A program made the position numbers and the translations under genes. Under the pieces are notes generated by a model. That model was not told the origin of the DNA, made no database searches, and saw only the letters and a program-made list of their open reading frames with translations. From contig OZ026514.1 in the NCBI GenBank assembly GCA_964019695.1, forward strand, positions 11,113,251 to 11,177,250: DNA of 64,000 nucleotides. The letters run 5' to 3'. Of this stretch, positions 1-11,588 are shown in pieces (the first letter of the stretch is position 1; each line of letters starts with the position of its first letter). The DNA comes from Loripinus fragilis. Taxonomy: Eukaryota > Mollusca > Bivalvia > Lucinida > Lucinidae.

Positions 1-353
1 CTTTGATATTCTTGGGGTCAGCCTATCTACCATCTCACGGAACATGGGTGGCTCGATTCTGAGGAAGGCTTTGAAGTCTCCCCGCGACTCTCGCATTAGC
101 TCCTGCATTAGAGTGTCATAGTACCCTAGGGTGACACGTCTAAGTAGCCACGAGTCACCCAAACTGTCCGCTCCTTGCGTCCATGTCTGGCCAGTTGCTG
201 TTCAAAAACAGCCAGCGCTACTATGAGCGCCTGCTCCCTCCTCCGATTCCGTCTTAACTCCATTTGCATTTGAGTCACCCTGAGTGGTGGTATTATAGAC
301 ATCGTCTGAAGACAAATATTGAAATGAAACGAAGGGCAGATGAAAACCAACAA
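1..353 (-). pseudogene. PIF/Harbinger (HARBI1-like) transposase, N-terminal fragment
   Basis: On the minus strand a basic segment (RRNRRREQALIV) is followed by WVTR and then, in a second frame from about position 125 to 1, by YYDTLMQELMRESRGDF and AFLRIEPPMFREMVDRL. The order basic segment, 'LxxELxxED/SxxF', 'FxRxxPxMFxExxxRxxPRI' is typical of the region before the catalytic DDE domain in HARBI1-like nucleases. The two parts are in different frames with a stop at about 126, so the gene is broken by a frameshift. The rest lies outside the window. Likely start Met at about 269. What is seen is only the N-terminal part; transposase identity is inferred from family pattern. Confidence 0.55.
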
Positions 354-354
354 G

Positions 355-645
355 TGCTGATCCAGAGGGGGGACAGGGGGTCCGGACCCCCCTGGAAAAT
401 CACAAGTTATATGGGTTTCTATAGGGAATAAGCAATTGGACCCCCCCCCCCCTGGAAAAAGATGGACCTCCCTGGAAAATGTTGGACCCCCTCTGGAACC
501 TTGAAAAATGATAGTTTTCTTCGAAATAAACCATTTGACTTCAGTAAAATAAGCTAAGGACTAAAAAAACGGTTGTCAAAGCTTTTTTGTCAGGTTGACA
601 TGGACCCCCCCCCCCCCCCCTGACGAAAATTCCTGGATCCGCGCA
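355..645. repeat. GGTCCGGACCCCCCTGGAAAA repeat (copy 1)
   Basis: C-tract-rich repeat with units such as ggacccccctggaaaat and the phrase 'tgggtttctatagggaataagcaattgga'. A related segment lies at 22,185-22,445, where it is arranged as a hairpin. No coding potential seen. Confidence 0.6.
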
Positions 646-659
646 TGACCAATATATAC

Positions 660-1110
660 CGGTCTGAAAATAATTGTTGACACGTCGCAAGGCGACCGCA
701 CGATCATTGTGCCATCGCCTTGGGGTTACCGCACGATGATCGCCCGATGTCCGTACGATTTTATGAGCCCTGCATGGGCATCGTGCGGCGATCTTGCGGG
801 TACCCTACGACGAGCGCAAGACTCTACGATCATTTTTTGGCAAAAATGACAATCTAAAATCGCGCGTCGTCCTCACGATCACCGTACGATGCACGTACGG
901 AGATCGTACGATGTTTCTGCGATGTGTCTACGGGCTACAGGCTTACGATTTTTTCAAGTTTGTCATTGTGCGGAGTTAAACAAAATCGTAGAGGCCACGA
1001 TGCCCGTAAATCCCTACGATGATCGCAAGGTCACCATGCGGAGGCCGCACGGAAACGGTGATTTGGACATCGTACGGACATCGTATACTCGTCGTAAGGC
1101 TAATGTAACC
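660..1110. repeat. CGTACGAT/GCACGATC-rich sequence
   Basis: About 450 bp dense in short variants of cgtacgat, gcacgatc and cctacgat in both orientations (CGTACGAT is nearly self-complementary). CpG content is visibly higher than in the surrounding AT-rich DNA. ORFs crossing it have no recognisable domains and are taken as by-products. Confidence 0.55.
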
Positions 1111-1554
1111 GAGGCATTACTGAGGTCCTTTACCGCTAGTTCATCCACACTTTGTCAATGTGTCTGCAAGCAGCGAAGGCTCTGGCGAGTCTGCGCATTG
1201 CGCTTTCAAGGGCTTCATTTGTCAATTTGATAAAGTTATATCAAATTTTCATGCAATTAGGCCTACCCAAAAATGTTGCATGAAACTGTGTCGGCACGAA
1301 CGTGAATATGCCATATCCATGCTAGTCATTTTGGCGGAAAATGCGTTTAACGTCGTGGGCCGACGGTTTCAATCTTTTCAACACTATCTACCGAGGTCAT
1401 ATATCTCCTATTGGGCGAAAACTCTTAATTTGAAGCAAGTTTATTATTTTGTGCACATTGACGCACAACGATACCCGATCAGTATTTTCCGTGTGGGGTC
1501 GGGTTTCGTTCTGCACGGACATTATCTAAACTGTATTGTGGTGGAGACAAGTGT
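1111..1554. other. no recognisable feature
   Basis: Unique-looking AT-rich DNA. The 174-residue plus-strand ORF at 1,160-1,684 runs into the following repeat and has no domain I recognise. Confidence 0.4.
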
Positions 1555-2173
1555 TACTTTGTGCGACATTATCGTTATGTACTATGTTTTAAACATTATA
1601 TATATATATTCAAATGGCATTACGCTGGCGGCCCGAACCTGGTCCGCTTTTTTATGTCTAGATTCGATGTTAGTTTTGATATAATGCAAAAATCAACTAA
1701 ATTACATTTTCAGATATACATTTTTAGTGCTAAAAAGAGTCTTCACGATGAGACGGTTCTTTTGAGCACCCAAAACTTACGTTAAAAGTGATAGAAAATA
1801 CAATTTTACACACCACCCCTCCGTCTGTCCGTACAATTTTATTATTTGTTTTCGTGTTTAGAAGTAACATAAGTACCCTAAGGATCTAAAAATATTAGGT
1901 TTGTCCATACGTCTAAAGGTCCTAACAAATAAACCCAGCCAGCACACAATGTCGGACCAATATCGGTCCGCTAGCAAAACGCCATTCAAATGGCATTTCG
2001 TTGGCGGGCCAACCCTGGTCCCCTTTTTTATGTTTAGTGGGATATATAATTCGTAGATCAATTATTCTCTAGTCATTTCAGACATATAGTTGGTGCAAAA
2101 AAAAGAGTCTACTCGATGAGACGGTTCTTTTGAGCACCCCAAATCAACGTTAATTTAGAAAATACAATTTTAC
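1555..2173. repeat. two diverged direct copies of a ~210-250 bp repeat
   Basis: Copy 1 (about 1,600-1,815) and copy 2 (about 1,985-2,178) share 'attcaaatggcat', 'ctggtcc.ctttttta', 'cgatgagacggttcttttg', 'agcaccc.aaa' and 'gaaaatacaattttacaca' in the same order. A short related piece ('gggtgctcaaaagaacca') is inverted at about 17,828. Confidence 0.6.
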
Positions 2174-2316
<143 letters not shown>

Positions 2317-2572
2317 ATAAAAAAAATGCTTTTACATTTGTTCTGAAGTTATTGATAGTATCACAGATGCAAATTCTAGATGTTTAGGACGTGGTTTGGG
2401 GTGGTCCACGGACCCTGAAAGGTCTTTCTTTCTATCTTTACTGGTTCGCTCATACATGAGCATTACACCAGGGAGTGCGAATTTGGAAATTTTGATAAAA
2501 TAAAAACAAAAAAAAAACACACACAAAAAACAACAACACAAAAAACACAAAAACTTTTGGCTGAATTTTCGT

Positions 2573-3590
2573 TTAAATAAGGAGTACCCTAAACTCCTCT
2601 GTGGACTGGGCATTTGCCACAGAAGGAGGCAGACTATTCCAATGTGGAATAGTTCGGGGGAAAAAAGAATTCTTCAGGGCATCACTGTATGTCTGGTGTC
2701 TGCGGTATTGAGCACTATGTGATGACCTGGTAGTTTTCAAACTATGAGCAGGGGTCATATACTTGTCTTTTTCAGATTAGATGTGTCTGTTTGTGCCCAC
2801 GATTCACAGCCCCATCCAGGTTGCTGATGATATCGTGCACAAACTGGACCAACTGGGTTTCGCAAGACCTCTGACTTCGGAAACCATGCTGACAGTCAGC
2901 AAGTATGCTATCTAAGGCTAAGTGTTTGTTGATGTTGCTGACTAAAATATGCTCTAGGGTTTTGCAGCAGATGCATGTGAGCGACACCGGCCTGTAGTTA
3001 GCAGCATCATATTTTTCACCCTTTTTAACGACCGGAGAAACATTTGCTTGTCGCCACTCATCTGGTACCTCGCCCCGAGCTAAAGACTCATGGAGAGATC
3101 TCATTGCTACACTCTTTAAGTACTCTGGCATTCAGTCCATCCGGGCCAGAGGCTTTATGAACATTTAGTCCGTCAAACAGTTTGGTGACCCCTTTCGGGT
3201 CAACTGTTATGTCCCCCATGGAGGAGAACGGACTAGCCCCTTTCGAGGGCGGGTCAGAGTCGTCTTCACGTGTGAAGGCTGATTGGAATTGCCTATTACA
3301 AATGATGGCTTTTTCCTTAGAATCTGTCTTAAGAATTCCGTTTTCTCTGAGTGATGTGATCCCATCGCGTCTTTTTTAAGTGATTTGACAAATGACCAAA
3401 ACTTTTTAATCTTTTCAGGCTTGGGGTGTCGGGATCTGAGCTATCGTTCTCGAACGTAAATATATTGGAAACGTATTTCCAATAGGCATCTCTCAGTACC
3501 TTCTGAACATGTGCTCTGAACCGCTTGTAATGAATCTTGACATCAGGGTCCTTTGATTTGCGAGCACGTAGAGATAATTTTTTCGAAGTG
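2573..3590 (-). pseudogene. CR1/Jockey-like LINE: linker, N-terminal reverse transcriptase and C-terminal end, core deleted
   Basis: Read on the minus strand: linker (RARKSKDPDVKIHYKRF...) at 3,590-3,330, then RT fingers (GEVPDEWRQANVSPVVKKG, ANYRPVSLTCICCKTLE, GFRSQRSCETQLVQFVHDI) at 3,131-2,780. The next readable part, about 2,760-2,573, is the extreme C terminus (LKNSFFPRTIPHWNSLPPS...AQSTEEF). The catalytic palm containing the F/YxDD motif is absent: the frame jumps from the end of the fingers to the end of the protein at about 2,765-2,775, an internal deletion of several hundred bp. Frameshifts and stops occur between 3,131 and 3,330. The (TCTA)n tract further left fits a LINE 3' tail. 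A matching endonuclease part lies at 7,315-7,806. Confidence 0.75.
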
Positions 3591-5062
3591 TGGGCACTTT
3601 TGGGGCATAACGTGCCACTAGGCTTATCACTATAAGCAAACACTCCTGAACTGATTTTGCCCTGTTGCCCAAATGGGAAACCCCAAATCAGGTCACAATA
3701 GGGGGTCAAAGGTCATCAAGTGCATTATATTGTGGTGAGTTTAATTTGCAAATTTTGTTTTTATATTTATTTTGCAAAATAAAAGGCAAATTAGTTTATC
3801 GAGCTCAGCTAACATTCCTTGAATAAATGCGTCCAATACACAAATCATACTGACCCTACACAAGGTCACAAAGGGATCAAAAGGTCACTAAGTGTATATA
3901 AAATTTGTGGTTTTATACATATAAAATTATGATTTGGACTGACATTGATGGAATTCGTTGTACCTTGTCTGATCGATTTCAGTGGCTTTATTTTAATTTG
4001 TATATCATTTGTTTCAATTCTTTTGACCTCATAAAAGGTCATTATGAGGGTCAAGGGTCATCAAGTGCAATTTCAGAATCATCATCTAAGTGCTATTATG
4101 AGTCTATGTTTACATTTTTATGAGATAAAACCTACCTGGGCTTTTAAACAGCAACCAGTTTTAAAATAACCTTTTCTTATTTTAGAGGCAAATGCCCTCA
4201 TTTGAAATGTACATATTATCGGGGTCAAAGGTCACAAGGTGCATGTGTGACCAGGTCCCTATTTTTTAAAGCACCCTATGCAATTTTCGCATGTATAGTT
4301 TTAATCGGAAATTGACCATAAAATATCTCGAATGTCATTTGAAAACTGATATCTTTCATCTCTTATAATAGTAACATTCTTTACAACTCATCTTCGTTAT
4401 CTGACTCTTCCACAGCATTCAGTTGGTTGCCACATGTAATAGAACCACAGCCGCAAGACGGAAGAAATTGATATTACTAGTATTAGATATACATTCGCAC
4501 CGTCATGTTGCACACACTTTGCAGCTGCATTGTAACAACTGCGTACATACTTTAGGTATAGGTTCTTACAGCAACAGCTTTGGTTTCAATTGGTTGCTGT
4601 AGGGTTCTCGCAACCATGCACAAGTTTCCGGATCAATGTGCTCTGGGGAAGGAACTAGAAAATTCAACCATATAGTTGTCTGATAATGGGCTCGTCTTAT
4701 GCGGAGTTTATGCACCAGATGTAGAAGGAAGCCTACCTAGGTCTTTTCCCTTATTAAACAAAAACACTCGCATTTGGTCAACATTTGTGATTCGATTGAT
4801 GGGTCAAGTATTTTGCAGACTACTGTTTCATTTGTTAGTTGCCCATATCCTAAACCTGTCGGATACTTCTTCCTTGTGTAAATTCTTGGCTACATGAAGC
4901 ATATATATAATCTATACTCAGACTCTGAAATATGCGTGGTAGTTTCATTCAGAATCGACTTAGATTCTTAGCTTCCTGATGGTTCGTCATCACTTTTCTT
5001 TAGAAGTTAGACTATTTCTCTGGCTGATTTCAAGGGAAAAATTCAAAGCGGTTCATGTTGAT

Positions 5063-5377
5063 TCAATCGTGAAACTGTAATTCCCCTGGTATTTGAGGTT
5101 CAATTGTCTCGTAATGACCCAGATGCTTCCCAATAGCAAGGAGAAAATCAGTGTAACGCTCCCATAATGCTTGCAATGTATAAATTTCTATATTTTCATA
5201 GCCAAGCCTAAGTTCAAAAGCAATTTTCTGAAGACCTAATTTGTGGGGTGAAACATCTTCTGATTCTCTATGTTTTCCAAAATGCCTATAGAAACGTTTT
5301 TTACATGTAGGATGGTACAGGCAATCTTCTACTGCAAAATCATACAGTGTTGCTAGCCTAAGTAAGTAAGGGTGCAA
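5063..5377 (-). CDS. hypothetical protein fragment with a Cys/His cluster
   Basis: 104-residue ORF that I do not recognise. It contains YHPTCKKRFYRH, a C/H-rich stretch seen in various transposon-encoded proteins, and a hydrophobic helix near the C terminus (YTDFLLAIGKHLGHY). Its upstream end abuts the inverted repeat starting at 5,373, so it may be the surviving 3' part of a longer gene. It lies inside the 3,592-7,270 element and could be a remnant of that element's cargo. Confidence that it is translated is low. Confidence 0.3.
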   Translation of the reverse strand: MHPYLLRLATLYDFAVEDCLYHPTCKKRFYRHFGKHRESEDVSPHKLGLQKIAFELRLGYENIEIYTLQALWERYTDFLLAIGKHLGHYETIEPQIPGELQFHD

Positions 5378-6640
5378 AGATCAGGAATCGATAAAATCAA
5401 GTACCACACCTGACCAAGGATACCAATGGGAAAGTGACAAACTCACAGTTATACACCACAAACTAGTGCCAAGAGGTTAGCCCTTTCTTTCCCAGCAGGT
5501 GACCACAAGGCACAAATAAACAGACGAGCACAAAGGCATAACAAACACAAGACAGAAAAAAACAGAAAAGATCCACAAAAGAATTACCGTCTTGGAACGT
5601 TCAGTAAAATATTTTACTGGAAGGCTTAACCAACATCTGTAAATCAAATTATAACTATGACATAATCTATTCTGACTTAGGTAATGTCAGTATTGGGTTT
5701 AAGTCCTCACTTGAAGCGTGAAGGCAAAGATGCAGTGATTTATCGCCTAGACGGCCTAGAATGGCAAGAAATGGACGCCTTTTCTGAAGTATCCGTATGC
5801 CTCTTTGTACTTAGCTTTTACCTAGCTATGTGGAATGCAGACATGAAATTTGAAAAACAAGGTTTGTGATATTTTAACCCTCTTTTCCTGCACAATTAAG
5901 GTGTTTGAGGTCTACCAATCATAATATGTCAATTACATCTATTTTGCCTTAGTCACAGCACTCCCATCAGTCAGATGCTGCTTGTAGCTGCTTGTTGTCA
6001 CACCTATCTTCGCCAAGAGCAGACACCTTCTTGCTTTTAACCAATGTTGGAAAATGATGCACATCTGTTCATCAAACGAGCTGAATGCACCTTCCTGTTG
6101 CAGGTCGTTTCAAATAAGAAATAAATAATCTTGCTTTTGTGGGTCGGACCTCAGACTATGAAGGTTCTGACTTAAAGACTTAACTATAGATGAGATGGTT
6201 GAGACCTGATGCTGCGTCTGTTGTCGGTTCCTCCAGGATTTAATTGTTGGATTTATTTTGATCCAGCATTCAGGAGATGATTCATGGATAAGTATGGGGC
6301 CTTTCATGCAAACCAAACATCTATGGGCCCTAATCCACTACATAATTAATGACGAGGTTGGTACTTTAAAACTAGTTAAAGCCTTCAAGCAATTTTCTTA
6401 TTGACCATTCCAAGGCAGTGTTTCTTTTGTGGATCTTTTTCGTAATTAGTTATTTTTGTTTGTCTTTGCAAATACTAGATGTCTGTTTGTTGTAATCTTG
6501 TGGTCACCCTGACCTCTTTGCTCTCTTGAATGTGATGGTGTCTTGTGTTTTTGTCACTTTCCTATTCGGTGTCCTGGGTCAGGTGTGGTACTTGATTGTA
6601 TCGATTCCTGATATTTGCCTTCTTCCTTACTTTAGTTAAA
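5373..6640. repeat. inverted-repeat element, ~210-bp arms
   Basis: Plus-strand 5,380-5,585 (gcaaagatcaggaatcgat...caagtaccacacctgacc...gatccacaaaaga) matches the reverse complement of 6,427-6,630. Arms enclose about 840 bp with no recognisable gene. A third single-arm copy is at 35,810-36,015. Probably a fold-back or TIR element nested in the 3,592-7,270 element. Confidence 0.65.
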
Positions 6641-7314
6641 GATGCTATTGACTGATTTTAATTGATCAAGCTGTATTTGTGATGTCACAGAAAGTCACAC
6701 AAAAAGTGTAATTAGTTTCGTTTTCTGTGTGTAAAAGATGCATTTGGTGCTCGGTGTTAATCACACCAGATGCACAGCCGATTTCAATAAATACAGCACA
6801 TCAAGTGCTGACTGATCAGTGCACAGTATTGCGTTTCCAAGACAGCTTATATTTTATTCAAAAAATGTTAGATTGAATTATAAAGACTTTTATTATGTGC
6901 GCTTTGCGAAAAAGTGATAACTATCACAAATGTACATAACCAATCCAGGGACTATATATGCAGTATCTGTACATACATACAGACGAACAGGCAGCTGTGT
7001 TTGTGATCGCAGAAGATAAAATTTCAACGATTTATCTAACTAGACATCAGTATTTTTAAGTTATTTGAAATTATTTGCAGCAAAATGCCAGTGTCTTTGA
7101 TGTTTAAGTACTGTGTATAATGCGTTATACATCATTTTGCACCTATTGACCTTTGACCTCATATATTGACCTTAATAATGATCTTTGGTTTGGGCAACAG
7201 GCAAAAAATGAAAGAGGACATGTCCCTTAAAAGCTTAGGCACTGTTGCCCTTCATTCCGCAAAAGTGCCCTCAAACGTGTTTTCTAGCACTCTTATTTGT
7301 ATTTTAACACTTGA

Positions 7315-7806
7315 CTAACGAAGGTAAAGCTTATGTCTCTTTTTTACAAGCCGTTTGATCGTTGCATCGATCCATGGCACAGAGTATTTTGTTTTGGTCA
7401 TTTTTGATGGGATGAACCTTTCTACAGCCTCTACAAAGCCTGTTTTGAATTTGACCCACATGTCATTAACTGACATGTGACTGTTGTCTTCAGAAAGGTA
7501 CGCGTCCTTAAATTGGGCCATGTGGTCTTTAAGTCCGACCATGTCTGCACGTTTATAGAGATAGATCTTGCGTGATGTCTGTTTTATTCTTTTAGCCTTA
7601 ATGTCATACTCAACATATACAATGTCGTGATCAGCTTTGCCGATCGGGGGCATCCCCTTGACTCTATTCACAGGGGATGGGGCGTTAGTAAAAAGCAGGT
7701 CAAGAGTTTTATCATTGCGCGTTGGTATGTTTACAACTTGAGTTAGACAGTGCTCTCCTATAATATCCAAAAGTTGCTGCTGAGACTGTCTGAGAGGTCG
7801 TATCAT
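7315..7806 (-). pseudogene. CR1/Jockey-like LINE: C-terminal endonuclease domain and linker
   Basis: 163-residue ORF. LLDIIGEHCLTQVVNIPTR, TLDLLFTNAPS and the sequence GKADHDIVYVEYDIK (the SDH-type active-site block of exonuclease-endonuclease-phosphatase nucleases) identify the end of an apurinic-like LINE endonuclease. It continues into the linker (WIDATIKRLVKKRHKLYLR) and stops at TAG. The next expected linker sequence (ARKSKDPDV) resumes at about 3,580 on the same strand, on the far side of the 3,592-7,270 element. Either one LINE copy is split, or these are two copies of one family. Confidence 0.7.
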
Positions 7807-8118
7807 TTCACAAAAAAATATTTCCTTTCGAGGTGAATCTTCCTTTTATAGGATAATAATAATAATAATAATAAAATAATAAAAATAATTTTGATAATAA
7901 CAATAATAACACAACATAAATCCCGCGCCACTTGTCCCAATTCCGAATTCGTGTTTCGTTTTTATATTTACTATACAGAGTTATCCCACATTGCAAATGG
8001 CGACTTACTGGATTGGTATTTCATAACACAACAACAAGGTATTTTCTAACAAAAATCATCATGATAACTTCTCATAAGGTTATATGTCTGTACCTGTAGC
8101 CTGACATGGTAGAATATA

Positions 8119-8214
8119 CTAGGGGTACGGGTCCGTACCCCTAGCCTACGAGACTAGGGATACGGATCCGTATCCCTAGCCTGGGAGGCTAGGGGTACGG
8201 ATCCGTACCTCTAG
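8119..8214. repeat. three tandem 26-bp palindromes, 35-bp period
   Basis: Palindromes at 8,119-8,144, 8,154-8,179 and 8,189-8,214, each of form ctagNNNtacgg/ccgtaNNNctag, separated by 9 bp (cctacgaga, cctgggagg). The second is perfect, with arms gggatacgg/ccgtatccc. The first has ggggtacgg/ccgtacccc around a central gt. The third has one mismatch. A degenerate version is in the right arm (18,670-18,720). Confidence 0.9.
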
Positions 8215-8569
8215 CCACTGCCTTCGGTATTTCCGTGGGGGGTTCGGGTGTGCGGGGTTCGGGGTGGGGAGTTTCATACCCCATCTGTGCTGGGGAGTTT
8301 GGGCTCTCTACACACGACTATTGTACATACAGTCCTTTCAGTTTGACAGCTTTTTCTCCAAACATTTCTCTCTCGCTTTTTTTTGGTCAATCGTTATGAA
8401 GGCTATTCAGGAGGTAATTATAGTCATTAAGTCACGTAGTAAATTTCATCTGTGTGAATGCGAATCGAAATACCACAAAGAAATATGCCCTGGAACCTCT
8501 GAAAAAATTACAAGTACTAGCTTTCATGAAAGGAAGTGGCTGTGGATACGGATCCGTAGCTCAATTCCG

Positions 8570-8640
8570 GGACATCTCGGCAACAAACTCGGCCCCTGAC
8601 AAACTCGGCCCCTAACAAACTAAGCCCCTAGCAAACTCGG
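8570..8640. repeat. tandem CAAACTCGGCCCCTRA units
   Basis: Four imperfect copies of a ~17-bp unit (caaactcggcccctgaca, caaactcggcccctaaca, caaactaagcccctagca, caaactcggctcccaacc). Confidence 0.85.
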
Positions 8641-8780
8641 CTCCCAACCCAAATATTGTGCATTTGATATCTTTATACATTATCTTCATTTATATTTTTA
8701 TTTCACATTGTTTGTCAAAATCGTTTGAAGACTCCTCAATTTCCCTATTAAGATCTCGAAAATCAACTGAAATCTCGATT

Positions 8781-9206
8781 CACTCGGCCTGGGTTTTCAG
8801 ACCCCCTGTAAAAAATGATAAATTTTCTTATTTTCCACTTATTGTTTTTAGTTTAAGTGATGATTTTATATAAAAAATATTTATGATATATCTCCAAGGA
8901 GGATGCTTTTGACAAAATAAACTTTTGACTCGGCGAGTCGGCAGCTCAGCTCGGCAGGGGCTTTCAGACCCGCCTATTCACTCGGCTGGGGCTTTCAGAC
9001 CCCCTGCCAGGAATAAAAAGGAAATTAAATCAAAATTGAAAAAAATTATAAATTTTCTTTATGTTCCACTTATTGTTTTTAGTCTAAGTGATGATTTTAT
9101 ATAAAAAATATTTATGATATATCTCCACGGAGGATGCTTTTGAAAAAATAAACTTTTTACTCGGCGAGTCAGCAGCTCGGCTCGGCAGGGGCTTTCAGAC
9201 CCGACC
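8781..9206. repeat. tandem duplication, ~200-230 bp unit
   Basis: Two direct copies sharing 'ttcagaccccctg', 'ccacttattgtttttagt', 'aagtgatgattttatataaa', 'atatatctccaNggaggatg', 'actcggcgagtc' and 'ggcaggggctttcagaccc'. Apparently part of the outer element. Confidence 0.85.
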
Positions 9207-10035
9207 CATGTGCATGCGTAATGGGTATGAAACAATTATAGTGTTTCCAGGTTATAAGTGACCCCCGTTTTTCTTTTTTTAAACAGCTTTAAATTGAACT
9301 AAGAAGAGCGGCATTTAGCAGGTGGATTTAAATGCACACCGCGTATCTTTAACTTATTTTTGGGAGACGCCCTTTAGGGCTGGCTAATCGAAGCCACAAT
9401 GCTAATCGATAATCGGTCCTTGCATTTCGATATATAACCGATTAGTAATCGCTCAAACTTGACAGAGGGTCTCGGAACGTTTTGACAATGGTCAACGACA
9501 TTGATTTTCCCATCATTTCGCAAAACAACACTAAGTAGGACGTGTTATAGATTCAAAAGATAATAGGTTTTAAATAAAAAGTGGCACCGTTGCTCAAAAC
9601 AAGTTGTCATCCACTCTGTTGGAAGAAAATTGAAAGAAAGTCGGTAATTGAACTGCAGTCCGCCATTGTTTGTTGTTAATTTTGGCACGTTGCGTGATGT
9701 CATACAAAATGAAGCCAAGTATGCATGACACGAACAACTTTGTGTAAAATAAGACCCACTGTAAACGTCGGTAAAATTGAAAGCTTCTAAACTCGAATTT
9801 AACCGCGGAGAAAAACAACTTTCATGCTAGATTATTCATCTGATGAATTTTCTTGATTTTGTACTACTTTATTTAAAACAGAGGAGCGTAGGTATAACTG
9901 TTTCTAACAATCAGTTGTTGAGTTAGCCTGCAGAGTACAACGTTTTACTACTTCGTTACAGCAATTTATACGCATCTACTGTTTACGACAATGCACTTTA
10001 CGGCACTTCCGGTTTAAATAGAAAATAAAAGGAGG

Positions 10036-11026
10036 CAATTAAACTTGTAATCACAATCAAGATGGTAGTTTAAAAATTATTTCCTTTATTCAGGATTTGC
10101 CGGACATATATATATACATATTTACATGCCTTGCTGGGGAGGGTGACCATACGCTCACAACTGTATACGGGGGTGAACAGGGGTTGACGTTATTGAATTA
10201 TGGAACCTGACATCGACAACCCCTTATTCACGAGTGAAGCATGAATTCAAACATTCATTGGAATCCTCACCCATGAACAGCCGTGAGTGCCCCACCACAG
10301 CACTGCCATACGGACAACTTAACCAAAGAAGCCGCTACCCTGGATAACAACAAAGGCCGAACTGCATAGAGAGAAAATTGACCACCCATGAGTGTCTTGT
10401 ACGTATAGTTAAATAGGGTGGATGCGGGCGGGTGAAATTCTGGTTTCCGAAGTGTCACAGACGATGTCTCACCAAACTATGAAATAAATTTTGTTTGGCG
10501 CTGTAAACCTGCCACATAAGGCGGGAATATTACAGCAGCCAATCAAATTTGGAGTCTCTATGCAGATCGGCCAATGAATGAAGGGCTTTCTGTCCGTGCT
10601 GACGTCACATGGCGCCACTAAAGCACGGAATTTCGTTTAATTCCGTAAGGAACTGAATAGAACAGAACAACTAAGCACCGAACCGGACTTCCCTCGTTTA
10701 ATTAACAGTTATGGAACATAACTTCACAATTAAACTTGTAATCACAATCAAGATGGTAGTTTAAAAATTATTTCCTTTATTCAGGATTTGCCGGACATAT
10801 ATATATACATATTTACATGCCTTGCTGGGGAGGGTGACCATACGCTCACAACTGTATACGGGGGTGAACAGGGGTTGACGTTATTGAATTATGGAACCTG
10901 ACATCGACAACCCCTTATTCACGAGTGAAGCATGAATTCAAACATTCATTGGAATCCTCACCCATGAACAGCCGTGAGTGCCCCACCACAGCACTGCCAT
11001 ACGGACAACTTAACCAAAGAAGCCGC
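10036..11026. repeat. Ngaro 3' split repeats: B2, spacer, A2, B1
   Basis: Plus-strand order: 10,036-10,335 (B2), 10,336-10,432 (97-bp spacer seen only here), 10,433-10,732 (A2), 10,727-11,026 (B1, sharing CAATTA with A2). The B copies contain ttcaggatttgccggacat and a tataratac tract. The A copies contain tgacgtcacatggcgcc. Confidence 0.95.
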
Positions 11027-11588
11027 CAAACCGAAGGTCCGCCAAACACCAACCAAAGGAAAATTGCTAAATTTCGAAGAGGGTCCGGTCCGGGTTAGCG
11101 TACTAGTAACACAAGCAACAAAAAAAAATAAATCAGCAGACAGAGCAACATAAATGCATCACAGGACAAACTTGAAGCCATGCCAACAAAGGAGCAGTTA
11201 ACTTTACAACATTTAACAATTCTACTTACAGTTTGCCTTCAATCATGCTGTTATTACAATGAGATAATGATTGCTGTCTAATTAACTGAAATTAAACACA
11301 CACAAATAATTTGGTAATCAATTACCCATCGTATATACATATAATAAGATACACCTCATTGTGCTACTGCAGAAAAACTGCACAGCAGACTCAACACCTT
11401 CATATCACTCGCAGCCTGGCAGGGCCAGGGAAGGTCTTGCTGTGCCGACCCCCACAAGTCCCCCAAACCGAGGAATAAAGCTCGCTTCCTCGAGAGAGAG
11501 CAAAAACGCTCAAGGAAAGTGATTCGCCAAGAGTCATTCCATTGCAACCAGACTGCGAGTGAGCTGAAAGGACTAATCTGCGAACCTC
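11027..11588 (-). other. Ngaro 3' untranslated region
   Basis: Between the SGNH stop and B1. No further domain is recognised; a 63-residue minus-strand ORF at 11,356-11,547 has no known features. Confidence 0.5.

Larger units (their letters stand above)
3592..7270. mobile_element. DNA element with ~130-bp terminal inverted repeats
   Basis: The left end (GGGCACTTTTGGGGCAT..., 3,592-3,727) and the reverse complement of the right end (GGGCACTTTTGCGGAAT..., 7,270-7,140) align through several blocks: GGGCACTTTTG, GTGCC, TAGGCTT/TAAGCTT, GTTGCCCAAA, GGTCAAAGGTCA and AGTGCA. No convincing target duplication is visible. Related 'gggtcaaaggtca' blocks recur inside (3,870; 4,040; 4,220). No transposase is recognisable, so it is probably non-autonomous or decayed. 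It separates two parts of the same kind of LINE (7,315-7,806 and 2,573-3,590), which suggests insertion into that LINE. Confidence 0.5.

Noticed and set aside
1160..1684. 174-residue ORF as a gene
   Set aside because: No domain, and it crosses from unique DNA into a dispersed repeat.
3592..7270. Target duplication for the 3.7-kb element
   Set aside because: Flanks (..cgaagtgt / tcaaacgt..) do not match; the apparent KLSLR/KLYLR overlap is only about 10 of 15 bases.
9594..9818. 74-codon ORF as hAT transposase remnant
   Set aside because: No hAT dimerisation or catalytic motif is visible.
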